NCBI RefSeq assembly: GCF_001424485.1 | Contig: NZ_LMQC01000002.1 | Span: forward strand, 2,387 to 66,386 | Length of the DNA: 64,000 nt | Reading direction: 5' to 3' | DNA from: Modestobacter sp. Leaf380 | GTDB lineage: Bacteria > Actinomycetota > Actinomycetes > Mycobacteriales > Geodermatophilaceae | In this document: positions 17,757 to 26,727 of the stretch, in pieces | Numbering within the stretch: position 1 is the first letter of the stretch | How the letters are laid out: every line of letters starts with the position of its first letter | Translations under genes and position numbers: made by a program | The notes under the pieces: model-generated | What the model was told of the DNA's origin: nothing | Seen by the model: only the letters and a program-made list of their open reading frames with translations | Databases searched by the model: none

Positions 17757-19328
17757 GTGATCGACGTCCAGGTGGTCGGGCCCGAGGTCCAGCGGTCGGA
17801 GGAGGTGCTCACCCCGGAGGCGCTGCAGTTCATCGGGCAGCTGCAGCACCTCTTCGGCGCCAGCCGCGACGAGCTGCTGGCCACCCGCGCGCTGCGCCGG
17901 CAGGCCATCGCCGACGGCGAGCCGCTGGACTTCCGCAGCGAGACCGCCGACGTCCGGGAGATGGACTGGCAGGTCCCGCCGCCCCCGCCGGGCCTCACCC
18001 GGCGCCGGGTCGAGATCACCGGGCCGACCGAGCCGAAGATGGCGATCAACGCCCTCAACTGCGGTGCCGACGTGTGGCTGGCCGACCTGGAGGACGCCAA
18101 CACCCCGCACTGGCACAACGTGGTCACCGGCCAGCTGGTGCTGCGCGACGCCGTCCGGGGGTCGCTGTCGTTCACCAGCCCCGAGGGCAAGCAGTACGCC
18201 GTCCGCCCGGACGCCGTGCTGCCCACGATCGTGCCCCGCCCGCGCGGCTGGCACCTGGACGAGCGGCACGTGCTCGTCGACGGCGACCCGGTGGTCGGCG
18301 CGTTCGTCGACGCCGGGCTGTACCTGTTCCACAACGCCGTCTCCCAGCTCGAGCGCGGCAGCGGGCCCTACTTCTACCTGCCCAAGATGGAGTCCCACCT
18401 GGAGGCGCGGCTGTGGGCCGACGTCTTCGTGCACTGCGAGCGCGAGCTGGGCATCCCGCGCGGCTCGATCCGGGCCACCATGCTCATCGAGACCATCCCG
18501 GCCGCGTTCGAGATGGACGAGATGCTCTACGAGCTCCGCGAGCACGCCACCGGCCTGAACGCGGGCCGCTGGGACTACCTGTTCAGCGTGGTCAAGGTCT
18601 TCCGGGACGCCGGGCCCGAGTTCGTGCTGCCCGACCGCTCCGCGGTCACGATGACCGCCCCGATGATGCGCGCCTACTCCGAGCAGCTGGTCGCGACCTG
18701 CCACCGCCGCGGCGCGATGGCGATCGGCGGGATGGCCGCGGCCATCCCCAGCCGCCGCGACGCCGAGGCCAACGAGCGGGCCCTGGCCAAGGTCCGTGAG
18801 GACAAGACCCGGGAGGCCGGCGACGGCTTCGACGGCTCCTGGGTCGCCCACCCGGACCTGGTCGGCGTCTGCCGCGAGGTGTTCGAGGGCGTCCTCGGGG
18901 ACGCCGACAACCAGCTCACCCGGCAGCGGGACGACGTGCACGTGACCCGGGAGCAGCTGCTCGACGTCGCCGGCGTGCCCGGGGAGCGCACCGAGGTGGG
19001 CCTGCGGGCCAACGTCGAGGTCGGCATCCGCTACCTCGCCGCCTGGCTGTCCGGGAACGGCGCGGTCGGCATCCACGGTCTGATGGAGGACGCCGCCACC
19101 GCCGAGATCAGCCGCTCCCAGGTCTGGCAGTGGGTCCGCTCGGGCGTCGTGCTGGACACCGGGGAGACGGTGACCGCGGAGTTCGTGCACCGGGTCATCG
19201 AGGAGGAGGTCGCCGGCATCGGCGAGCTGGACCGGCTGGAGGACGCCCGCCGGCTCTTCGAGCAGGTCGCGCTCGCCGACGAGTTCCCGGACTTCCTCAC
19301 CCTGCCCGCCTACGCGCTCATCGACTAG
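17757..19328 (+). CDS. aceB: Malate synthase A
   Basis: 523 residues. It condenses glyoxylate with acetyl-CoA to malate. Family landmarks: 'EPKMAINALNCGADVWLADLEDANTPHW' (the LEDA segment binds the metal), 'PYFYLPKMESHLEARLWADVF', and 'SRSQVWQW' in the C-terminal domain. The GTG at 17757 is preferred because GAGGA lies 6 bases upstream; GTG 17751 in frame is the alternative. It is divergent from the urate operon. No isocitrate lyase gene is seen here, which suggests that this copy takes up glyoxylate from allantoin/ureidoglycolate breakdown. Confidence 0.94.
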   Translation: MIDVQVVGPEVQRSEEVLTPEALQFIGQLQHLFGASRDELLATRALRRQAIADGEPLDFRSETADVREMDWQVPPPPPGLTRRRVEITGPTEPKMAINALNCGADVWLADLEDANTPHWHNVVTGQLVLRDAVRGSLSFTSPEGKQYAVRPDAVLPTIVPRPRGWHLDERHVLVDGDPVVGAFVDAGLYLFHNAVSQLERGSGPYFYLPKMESHLEARLWADVFVHCERELGIPRGSIRATMLIETIPAAFEMDEMLYELREHATGLNAGRWDYLFSVVKVFRDAGPEFVLPDRSAVTMTAPMMRAYSEQLVATCHRRGAMAIGGMAAAIPSRRDAEANERALAKVREDKTREAGDGFDGSWVAHPDLVGVCREVFEGVLGDADNQLTRQRDDVHVTREQLLDVAGVPGERTEVGLRANVEVGIRYLAAWLSGNGAVGIHGLMEDAATAEISRSQVWQWVRSGVVLDTGETVTAEFVHRVIEEEVAGIGELDRLEDARRLFEQVALADEFPDFLTLPAYALID

Positions 19329-19338
19329 GGCCGGCGCC

Positions 19339-20538
19339 GTGATCCCCGAGGACGTCTACGCCGAGCTGGACCGGCGGCTCGCGCCGGTCGACGCGGCGCG
19401 GGCGGCGGCGTACCCGGGGGAGCGGTCCACCCGGCAGCCGGTGCACACCTGCTACGTGCCGGCCGACGCCGTCGTACCCGGGCTGACCACGGCCTGGGGG
19501 ACGGCGGCGCTGGCCGCGCTGGACGAGCACGGCCTGCCCGACCTGGGGCTGGACCCCGGCCTGGTCGAGCAGGTGCTGCCCCGGGTGCGGGAGAAGCTGG
19601 CCCGCGAGCCCGTCGAGGACCTGCGGGTGGACAGCGAGGACGGCTACCGCGGCCCGCCCGACCGTGAGGACGACGACGTGACGACGGCGGCGCGGGTGCT
19701 GGCCGCCGAGCCGGTGCTGCCGCTGGTCTGGGGCACCCGGGCCAAGTCGCTGGAGGGCCCGACCCGGCACCGCGGTGTCCGGTCCCTGGACCTCTTCCTG
19801 GGCGGGCTGTCCGGCCGGGACCGGGCGGTGGTGACGCTGCCCAAGGTCACCGCCGTCGAGCAGGTGGCCGCGTTCCTCCCGGTGCTCGACGCGCTGGAGC
19901 AGGCGCACGGCCTGGCCCTGGACCTGGAGCTGCAGGTCGAGACCCCGCAGGCCGTGCTGGGGGCCGACGGCGTCGCCACGCTGGCGGCGATGCTGCACGC
20001 CGGCGGCGGGCGGGTGACGGGGCTGCACTACGGCACCTACGACTACTCGGCGTCCCTGGGCATCGCCGCGGCCCACCAGGCCAGCGACCACCCGGCCGCC
20101 GACCACGCCAAGGCCACGATGCAGGTCGCGGTCGCCGGAACCGGGGCGCGCGCGGTCGACGGCTCGACCAACGTGCTGCCGGTCGGTGACCGGGACGCGG
20201 TGCACCACGGGTGGCAGCTGCACGCCGGGCTGGTCCGCCGGGCCCTGGAGCGCGGCTTCTACCAGGGCTGGGACCTGCACCCCGCCCAGCTGGTCACCCG
20301 GTACGTGGCCACCTACGCCTTCTTCCGGGCCGCGCTGCCGGCTGCCGGGGCCCGGCTGGCGGCCTACGTCAGCCGGGTCGACGGCGGGGTCCTGGACGAG
20401 CCGGCCACCGCGCGTGCCCTGGCCACGGTGGTGCTGCGCGGTCTGGACTGCGGTGCGCTGGACGTCGCCGAGGTCGAGCAGGCCACGGGCCTGCGGCGCG
20501 ACGACCTCGACGGCCTGGCCGGCCGGCGGGGAGCGTGA
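19339..20538 (+). CDS. DUF6986 aldolase/citrate-lyase-like protein
   Basis: 399 residues, 10 bases after malate synthase and surely co-transcribed. It resembles the HpcH/HpaI aldolase superfamily (CitE, malyl-CoA lyase). An acidic 'LRVDSEDGYRG' near residue 94 stands where CitE-like enzymes have their metal-binding acidic motif, 'VVTLPKVTAVEQV' resembles the LPKV strand, and 'LELQVETPQAV' resembles the catalytic E-T strand. Its reaction is not known to me; DUF6986 proteins are typically found beside purine catabolism genes, so an aldol-type reaction making or using glyoxylate or a related oxo-acid is an inference. Confidence 0.8.
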   Translation: MIPEDVYAELDRRLAPVDAARAAAYPGERSTRQPVHTCYVPADAVVPGLTTAWGTAALAALDEHGLPDLGLDPGLVEQVLPRVREKLAREPVEDLRVDSEDGYRGPPDREDDDVTTAARVLAAEPVLPLVWGTRAKSLEGPTRHRGVRSLDLFLGGLSGRDRAVVTLPKVTAVEQVAAFLPVLDALEQAHGLALDLELQVETPQAVLGADGVATLAAMLHAGGGRVTGLHYGTYDYSASLGIAAAHQASDHPAADHAKATMQVAVAGTGARAVDGSTNVLPVGDRDAVHHGWQLHAGLVRRALERGFYQGWDLHPAQLVTRYVATYAFFRAALPAAGARLAAYVSRVDGGVLDEPATARALATVVLRGLDCGALDVAEVEQATGLRRDDLDGLAGRRGA

Positions 20539-20673
20539 TCACGACACGCCGGTATGTGCGCGCTCACATCTCGTGTCCGGACGAACGTCCAGGTCAGACG
20601 GGTGGTCGCCGGACAGTCGTCCAGACGGCGCGGGGGTGGCTGGCCCCCTGGGCCTGCAGTCCCCCATGATGGG

Positions 20674-20685
20674 CTGTCCGGACAG
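20674..20685. repeat. 12-bp perfect palindrome upstream of the RsbA-like gene
   Basis: CTGTCCGGACAG is self-complementary and lies 31 bases before the GTG at 20717. The 8-base core GTCCGGAC recurs at 20576-20583 in the same intergenic region. It could be an operator; the regulator is unknown. Confidence 0.4.
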
Positions 20686-20716
20686 GTCGAGCCGGGTGGG
20701 TCGGGTGGGAGGTCAC

Positions 20717-21766
20717 GTGGACACCGAGCGAGGTGCTGACGTGGCTGCGCCGTCCCCGCCGTCCCCGCCGCGCCTCTCGGCCGAGGCCCCGACCGCACCG
20801 GTCATCGTCGCCTCCCCGCTGCCCGGCGGTCCGGTGGACCGGCCCGGGACGGGACGGGTGCACCGCGTCGCCGTGGTCGGCGGTGACGACGAGCTGGTCG
20901 CCGTCGCCCTGGGCTGGCTGCGCGAGGGCGTCGCCGCGGGGGAGCTGACCGTGGCCGCCGTCTTGCCCGCCCTGGCCGCGCACGTGCGCGAGCAGCTGCC
21001 CGACGTGGAGGTCGTCGAGCTCACCGGGGACTCCCCGCGCGAGCCCGACGCCATCGCCTGCCAGCTCAAGCTGCTCGACCGGGCCACCGCCGAGGGGCGT
21101 CGACTGCGGGTGCTGGGCCAGGTCCGCGAGCGGGAGTCGCGGGCGTGGGACGAGCGGGTCCACGGCGAGGCCGCCCACCAGCACGTGTTCGCAGGTCAGC
21201 CGTTCGCCTCGCTGTGCGTCTACGACCGGCGGTCCACGCCGCCGGCCGTGCTGGAGGCCGCTGTCGCGGCCCACCCCGAGGTGGTCACCGACGACCGGAC
21301 CGTGGCGAACGCCGGGTACCTGCCCCCGGAGCAGCTGCTGGCCTCGCTGCCCTGGCCGGTGGAGCCGCTGCAGGCCTACCCGCCGCTGCTCGCCGTGGAG
21401 GACGCGCCGTCCCTGCCCGAGCTCCGGCACCAGCTGGCCCGGGCGCTGCACGGCCGCGCCGGCAGCCGGGACGCCGAGGAGGACTTCCACCTGGCCGCGA
21501 GCGAGATCGCCGCGAACGCCTTCCGGCACGGTGGCCGCCCGGTCGGTGCCCGGGTGTGGGCGTCGGCGGACCGGCTGGTCTGCACCATCTCCGACGGCGG
21601 CCACGCCTACTCCGGCATCCTCTCCGGCTACCGCCCGGCCCACGGCGACGACCTGTCCCGCGGCGGCATGGGCCTCTGGCTGGCCCGCAAGCTCTGCGAC
21701 CACGTCGACCTGCAGACCACCGAGGCCGGGCTCACCGTCCGGCTGTCCAGCGCCGTCCGGCACTGA
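20717..21766 (+). CDS. RsbA-like anti-sigma regulatory protein (MEDS + HATPase)
   Basis: 349 residues. After a proline-rich N-terminus, residues about 55-200 ('HRVAVVGGDDELVAVALGWLREGVAAGELTVAAVLP') resemble the MEDS/DcmR-type sensory domain. The C-terminal third is an RsbW-like ATPase: N-box 'LAASEIAANAFRHGG', G1 'CTISDGGHAYSG' and G2 'GGMGLWLARKLCD'. Such proteins of the RsbA family control sigma-B-type factors by partner switching. GGGAGG lies 5 bases before the GTG start. No sigma factor or anti-anti-sigma gene is adjacent, so the partner must be elsewhere. Confidence 0.82.
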   Translation: MDTERGADVAAPSPPSPPRLSAEAPTAPVIVASPLPGGPVDRPGTGRVHRVAVVGGDDELVAVALGWLREGVAAGELTVAAVLPALAAHVREQLPDVEVVELTGDSPREPDAIACQLKLLDRATAEGRRLRVLGQVRERESRAWDERVHGEAAHQHVFAGQPFASLCVYDRRSTPPAVLEAAVAAHPEVVTDDRTVANAGYLPPEQLLASLPWPVEPLQAYPPLLAVEDAPSLPELRHQLARALHGRAGSRDAEEDFHLAASEIAANAFRHGGRPVGARVWASADRLVCTISDGGHAYSGILSGYRPAHGDDLSRGGMGLWLARKLCDHVDLQTTEAGLTVRLSSAVRH

Positions 21767-21816
21767 CCCCGCGTCGGGCTTGACTCGGACGGTCTCTCAC
21801 CGCTGAGCTACCCCCT

Positions 21817-22653
21817 GTGATCGTGGTGACCGCGGCAGGCGGCAAGACCGGGACGGCGGTGGTCCGCGCGCTGCGGGCGCGCGGTGAGGACGTGCGCGCC
21901 GTGGTGGGCTCGGCCCGCCCACGTCCGGCGCTGGACGGCACGGGCGCCGAGGTCGTCGTCGCCGACCTGGTGGGCGCGCCCGGCGGGCTGCCGCTGGCGG
22001 GCGCGGACGCGCTGTACCTCATCTGGCCCAACGTCGAGCCCAGCGAGGCGGCCGGCGCGCCGACGGCCTTCCGGGCCGCGGCGGACGCCGGGGTGGGCCG
22101 CGTCGTCTACCACTCGGTGCTGCGACCGCAGCTGCGCTCGATGCCGCACCACGCGGCCAAGGACCGTGCCGAGGAGGCGCTGGACGGCGTCGGCGTGCCG
22201 TGGCGGGTGCTGCAGCCGTGCGCGTACGCCGACAACTTCGACGCCCAGCTGGCCACGGTCGCCGACACCGGGGAGCTGCGCAGCCCGTGGGGGCTGAGGA
22301 CGGCGCAGTCGCTGGTGGACCTGCGAGACGTCGCCGAGGCCGCGGTCGTGCTGCTCACCGAGGACGGCCTGGACGGCGGCACGTTCGAGGCGGTCGGTCC
22401 GCAGCCGCTCACCGCGCCGGACCTGGCGGCCGCGGTCGGTACGCACCTGGGCCGGCCGGTGACCGCCGTCGACAGCCGGCCCGCCACGGGTGAGGACTAC
22501 GCCGGCCGCTGCCTGCGCACGATGTTCGACTGGTACCGCGCGCACGGGTTCACCGGCAGCCCACGCGTGCTCACCACGCTGCTCGGCCGCCCGCCACGGA
22601 CCTTCGCCGACCACCTCGCCGCGCTGACCAGCGACGACGCCGGGTTACGGTGA
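21817..22653 (+). CDS. NmrA-like NAD(P)-binding protein
   Basis: 278 residues, atypical short-chain dehydrogenase fold. The cofactor motif 'VTAAGGKTGTAVVRAL' is at the very N-terminus, and 'RVVYHSVLRP' and 'WRVLQPCAYADNFD' follow as in NmrA/quinone-reductase-2-like proteins. Such proteins act as redox sensors or NAD(P)H-quinone reductases. It overlaps the MarR gene by four bases (GTGA at 22650-22653), so the two are coupled: a redox enzyme and its probable regulator. Confidence 0.85.
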   Translation: MIVVTAAGGKTGTAVVRALRARGEDVRAVVGSARPRPALDGTGAEVVVADLVGAPGGLPLAGADALYLIWPNVEPSEAAGAPTAFRAAADAGVGRVVYHSVLRPQLRSMPHHAAKDRAEEALDGVGVPWRVLQPCAYADNFDAQLATVADTGELRSPWGLRTAQSLVDLRDVAEAAVVLLTEDGLDGGTFEAVGPQPLTAPDLAAAVGTHLGRPVTAVDSRPATGEDYAGRCLRTMFDWYRAHGFTGSPRVLTTLLGRPPRTFADHLAALTSDDAGLR

Positions 22654-23177
22654 CCGGCGTGGAGGACGCCCTGGACGTGATCCTGGCCCAGTGGGGCCGG
22701 GAACGGCCCGATCTGGACTGCTCGCCGATGGGCGTGATCGGCCGGATCAGCCAGCTGCAGCGCGAGGTGTTCCTGGCCCAGCGGGCCACCTTCGCCCGGC
22801 ACGGGCTGGACGCGCCCTCCTTCGACGTGCTGGCCGCGCTGCGCCGGGCCGGGGAGCCCTACCAGCTGACCCCCACCGCACTGATGCGCACGGCGCTGGT
22901 CACCAGCGGTGCGATCACCCAGCGGCTGGACCGGCTGGAGGAGAAGGGCCTGATCACCCGGGGCCGCAGCGAGGCCGACGGGCGGGCCGTCGTCGTCACC
23001 CTCACCGAGGCCGGCCGGACGGCGCTGGACACCGCCCTGCCCGACCACCTGGAGACCGAGCGCGGCATGCTCGCCGGGCTCAGCGCCGCCGAGCAGCGGC
23101 AGCTGGCCGACCTGCTGCGCCGGTTCCTGGTGGCCCTGGGCCGGGTCCCCGACGGGCCGCCGCGCGACCCCAGCTGA
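22650..23177 (+). CDS. MarR family transcriptional regulator
   Basis: 175 residues. The winged helix spans about 50-115: 'LTPTALMRTALVTSGAITQRLDRLEEKGLITR' is the recognition region, and 'GRSEADGRAVVVTLTEAGR' is the wing. MarR dimers usually repress a neighbouring gene and release DNA on binding a phenolic or oxidant. Its start lies within the end of the NmrA-like gene, which makes that gene the obvious target and the pair an autoregulated unit. Confidence 0.9.
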   Translation: MTGVEDALDVILAQWGRERPDLDCSPMGVIGRISQLQREVFLAQRATFARHGLDAPSFDVLAALRRAGEPYQLTPTALMRTALVTSGAITQRLDRLEEKGLITRGRSEADGRAVVVTLTEAGRTALDTALPDHLETERGMLAGLSAAEQRQLADLLRRFLVALGRVPDGPPRDPS

Positions 23178-23195
23178 CCGCGCGGGGCGGGTGCC

Positions 23196-24182
23196 TCAGC
23201 CCGCGGCCGCGAGCCGTCCGGCGGTCGTCCCGCAGCTGCCCCGGACGACCAGCTCGACGTCGGGGGGTCCTGCGCTCGGTGGTCGTACGGCCGGGCCGTG
23301 GAGGAGCCCGTCGACCAGGCGGGTGGCCGGCCCGGCCAGGTGGTGTCGGACGACGGTCAGCCCCGGTCGGCTGAACGCGGCGCCAGGGGCGTCGCCGCAG
23401 CTCACCAGGGCCACGTCCTCGGGCACCCGGACGCCCAGCCGACGGAGGTCGGACAGCAGGTGCCACGCCGTCCGGTCGCTCTCCGCCACGACGGCCGACG
23501 CACCCGACGTGGCCAGGGCGGTGGCGACCGTGGGGCCGGTCCCGGCTGGGTCCCGTCCGACGGTGACGACCCGGACCCGAGCCGTCGACGGACCGACGGT
23601 GGACCGGCGCAGCAGGGCCTGTGCCCGGGCCGCCTCCGGGTCCCCGACCACCACGTGGACGACCGCGTGCCCGACGGACCGCAGGTGCCGCACCGCGAGC
23701 ACCCCGGAGCTCGTCCACGTGTTGTGCTCGCCCTCCCAGTCGTGCGCTGACTGCAGGGGCACCGTCCCGGCTGCATCCCGCAGCCGCGGGAGGTCGACCT
23801 CCTGCGACGGGCACAGCAGGGCGATCCCGTCGACCTGCTGTGCGGCCAGCTCCTGCACTGCCCGGGTCAGGGAACCGGGGCACCCGTCGGGCACCGTGCG
23901 GACCACCAGGGCCCTCCCGGTCAGCCGGGTCGCGCGCTCGACGGCGGCCACCCACGTCGCCGACTCCGGGTCCAGTGGTCCACCCAGCACGACCCCGAGC
24001 GCGCCCGCCCGCCCGCTCGCCAGTGTTCGTGCCGCGCTCGAGGGTCGGTAGTCGAGTTCCTGCACCACCTGTTGGACCCGCGCCCGTGTCCCGGCAGAGA
24101 CGTAGCGGTGCCCCTGGACCACCCGGGTGACGGTCGCGCGGGACACCCCGGCCCTGCGGGCCACCTCCTCGATCGCGTTCAC
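23196..24182 (-). CDS. LacI family transcriptional regulator (first of two)
   Basis: 328 residues from a GTG at 24182. The HTH 'IEEVARRAGVSRATVTRVVQG' begins at residue 3, and the hinge 'YRPSSAARTLASG' ends near residue 57; a periplasmic-binding-protein-like ligand domain follows. An in-frame ATG at 24239 exists, but it would put the palindromic operator inside the coding sequence and add a non-homologous tail. No good ribosome site is seen. Divergent from the sugar-transport ATPase, with the operator at 24225-24240 between them. Its hinge and recognition helix differ from the second LacI protein, so the two may read different signals or sites. Confidence 0.85.
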   Translation of the reverse strand: MNAIEEVARRAGVSRATVTRVVQGHRYVSAGTRARVQQVVQELDYRPSSAARTLASGRAGALGVVLGGPLDPESATWVAAVERATRLTGRALVVRTVPDGCPGSLTRAVQELAAQQVDGIALLCPSQEVDLPRLRDAAGTVPLQSAHDWEGEHNTWTSSGVLAVRHLRSVGHAVVHVVVGDPEAARAQALLRRSTVGPSTARVRVVTVGRDPAGTGPTVATALATSGASAVVAESDRTAWHLLSDLRRLGVRVPEDVALVSCGDAPGAAFSRPGLTVVRHHLAGPATRLVDGLLHGPAVRPPSAGPPDVELVVRGSCGTTAGRLAAAG

Positions 24183-24224
24183 GCCGGGGACGGTGCTGCG
24201 ACGAGGGTCATGGACGCATCTTCG

Positions 24225-24240
24225 TGTTATCGGTAACATC
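24225..24240 (+). promoter_or_regulatory. LacI-type operator with embedded -10, upstream of the transport ATPase
   Basis: TGTTATCGGTAACATC; the first 14 bases are a near-perfect palindrome around a central CG, the usual LacI-family form. A promoter TGGACG (24211-24216), 17-base spacer, TAACAT (24234-24239) fits with its -10 inside the operator. The same 16-mer stands upstream of the first GH42 gene, and a one-base variant precedes the secreted propeller protein. Confidence 0.8.
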
Positions 24241-24245
24241 CGTCT

Positions 24246-24271
24246 AGTGGGTCACACCGGTGAGCCCCACT
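24246..24271 (+). other. Leader hairpin of the transport ATPase mRNA
   Basis: AGTGGG-TCAC pairs with GTGA-(bulge)-CCCACT around a 4-base loop. It starts 7 bases after the predicted -10, so it would form the 5' end of the transcript. The GH42 operon leader has a similar 5' hairpin. Confidence 0.4.
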
Positions 24272-24317
24272 CGACCCGCACCGGGGGCACGACGTGCCCC
24301 GGGAGGAGACCCACCCG

Positions 24318-25391
<1,074 letters not shown>

Positions 25392-25394
25392 TCC

Positions 25395-25434
25395 ACCGGG
25401 GCGTCCCCGTGTCCACGACCGGGGACGCCCCGGT
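25395..25434. terminator. Bidirectional terminator, perfect 15-bp stem
   Basis: Arms 25395-25409 and 25420-25434 with a 10-base loop, between the convergent ATPase and LacI genes. Confidence 0.85.
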
Positions 25435-25473
25435 CCGCCACACCGGCGTCGCGGGGCCGCACTCGAGCAGGTG

Positions 25474-26526
25474 TCAGGCCCCCGGTGCCCGGGTCGTGGA
25501 CTCCCGCACCACCAGCGCGGACTGCAGCGAGGGTGTGGCCGGCACCTGTGTACCGGTGATGCGACCCAGCAGCTCGGCCACCGCGGCCCTGCCCTGGGCG
25601 GCGAAGTCCACGCGGACCGTGGTCAGCGGAGGGGTGAAGAACGCCGCCTCCGGGATGTCGTCGACGCCGGTGACGCTGACGTCACCGGGGACGGACAGGC
25701 CCCGCACCGTCAGGGCGCGCACCGCCCCCAGGGCCATCTGGTCGTTGGCCGCCACGACCGCCGTCGCACCCCCCGTGCCACCCAGCTGACCGATCGCGGC
25801 GTAGCCGGATGCTGCCGACCAGTCCCCGTGCACCAGTGCGACCGACTGCAGACCACGCCGCGCGACGGCCGACTCGTAGGCGCGGGCACGGTTGCGCGCG
25901 GCGGCCCACGTGGACGGTCCGGCGATGTGCACCAGGGACCGGTGGCCCAGGTCCGCCAGGTGGTCCACGAGGGCCGGCAGGCCGGTCGAGGACAGCTCGC
26001 TGGGTGCTCCCGAGCGGTCTTCGTCGGCCTCGGCGGCGATGAAGGCGGGCACCCGGAAGTCGGTGGCCTCCAGGGCCTCGGTCATCTCGTCGGTCGAGGC
26101 CAGCGCGAGCACCCCCGCGAGGTCGTGCTTGGCCACCAGCGCCAGAGCGCTGTCGATCGAGGTCCGGTCGGTCATGTCCAGGGTCACGATGTCGAGCAGG
26201 TACCCGGCCTCGCGGGCCGCGGCACTGGCTCCCTGGGCGATCCTGCTGGGACCGACCTGGTCGATCTCGTGGGTGAGGGCCCCCAGCCGATGGGACCGGC
26301 CGGTGGTCAGCGACCGGGCGGTCAGGTTCGGGCGGTAGTCCAGCGCCTCCAGGGCCTCGGTGACGCGCTCCCGGGTCTCGGGTCTGATGCCCTGGTAGCC
26401 CTTGAGCAGCCGGCTGACCGTCTGTCCCGAGACGCCGGCCATGCGGGCCACGTCGTAGATGGTGGCCGGACGGGCTTCGGACACCGCGGCGTCCGGTGAC
26501 TGCGGGGTCTGACCCGACGCGGTCAT
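25474..26526 (-). CDS. LacI family transcriptional regulator (second of two)
   Basis: 350 residues. The HTH 'TIYDVARMAGVSGQTVSRLLKG' begins near residue 22 after a disordered lead, and the hinge is 'YRPNLTARSLTTGR'. The ligand domain ends with the usual 'GDVSVTGVDDIPEAAFFTPPLTTVRVDFAAQG' block. AGGAGAG precedes the ATG at 26526; an upstream in-frame start at 26571 lacks such a site. Divergent from the GH42 operon, with two operator-like palindromes between. It is the best candidate repressor of the beta-galactoside regulon, and the degenerate site nearer its own start suggests autoregulation. Confidence 0.9.
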   Translation of the reverse strand: MTASGQTPQSPDAAVSEARPATIYDVARMAGVSGQTVSRLLKGYQGIRPETRERVTEALEALDYRPNLTARSLTTGRSHRLGALTHEIDQVGPSRIAQGASAAAREAGYLLDIVTLDMTDRTSIDSALALVAKHDLAGVLALASTDEMTEALEATDFRVPAFIAAEADEDRSGAPSELSSTGLPALVDHLADLGHRSLVHIAGPSTWAAARNRARAYESAVARRGLQSVALVHGDWSAASGYAAIGQLGGTGGATAVVAANDQMALGAVRALTVRGLSVPGDVSVTGVDDIPEAAFFTPPLTTVRVDFAAQGRAAVAELLGRITGTQVPATPSLQSALVVRESTTRAPGA

Positions 26527-26626
26527 GTGCTGGCTCTCCTGCCTGTCCCCGCGTGACTCGCGGTGGCGCACCGGTCGTCCGCCCGCTGCTGGACGGTCCG
26601 TGCGTCAGCTCACCACGTCTGGTGCA

Positions 26627-26640
26627 CGTTACCGATGACA
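26627..26640 (-). promoter_or_regulatory. Degenerate second operator copy
   Basis: CGTTACCGATGACA on the plus strand is TGTCATCGGTAACG on the minus strand, two mismatches from the island's consensus operator. Its centre lies 32 bases (about three helical turns) from that of the strong site at 26659. It faces the LacI gene, suggesting cooperative binding or autoregulation. Confidence 0.6.
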
Positions 26641-26658
26641 TTCGCCAACCACAGCTCT

Positions 26659-26674
26659 TGTTATCGGTAACATC
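26659..26674 (+). promoter_or_regulatory. LacI-type operator of the GH42/transport operon
   Basis: TGTTATCGGTAACATC, identical over 16 bases to the site at 24225. TAACAT (26668-26673) would be the -10; the -35 is weak. It is 54 bases upstream of the GH42 ATG. Confidence 0.8.
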
Positions 26675-26679
26675 CCGTG

Positions 26680-26701
26680 CGAGTGTGGCGCGGCACACTC
26701 G
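26680..26701 (+). other. 5' leader hairpin of the GH42 operon
   Basis: CGAGTGTG (26680-26687) pairs exactly with CACACTCG (26694-26701) over a 6-base loop. It begins 7 bases after the predicted -10 and so would cap the 5' end of the mRNA. Confidence 0.45.
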
Positions 26702-26727
26702 CCTCGCACCGACGGAGAACCACCTCG

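Noticed and set aside
16887-19190. A 767-codon minus-strand open frame
   Set aside because: Only the HIU hydrolase at the end is real; the upstream part is antisense to malate synthase.
24183-24239. Earlier ATG (24239) for the first LacI regulator
   Set aside because: It would put the operator within the coding sequence and add 19 residues unlike LacI N-termini.
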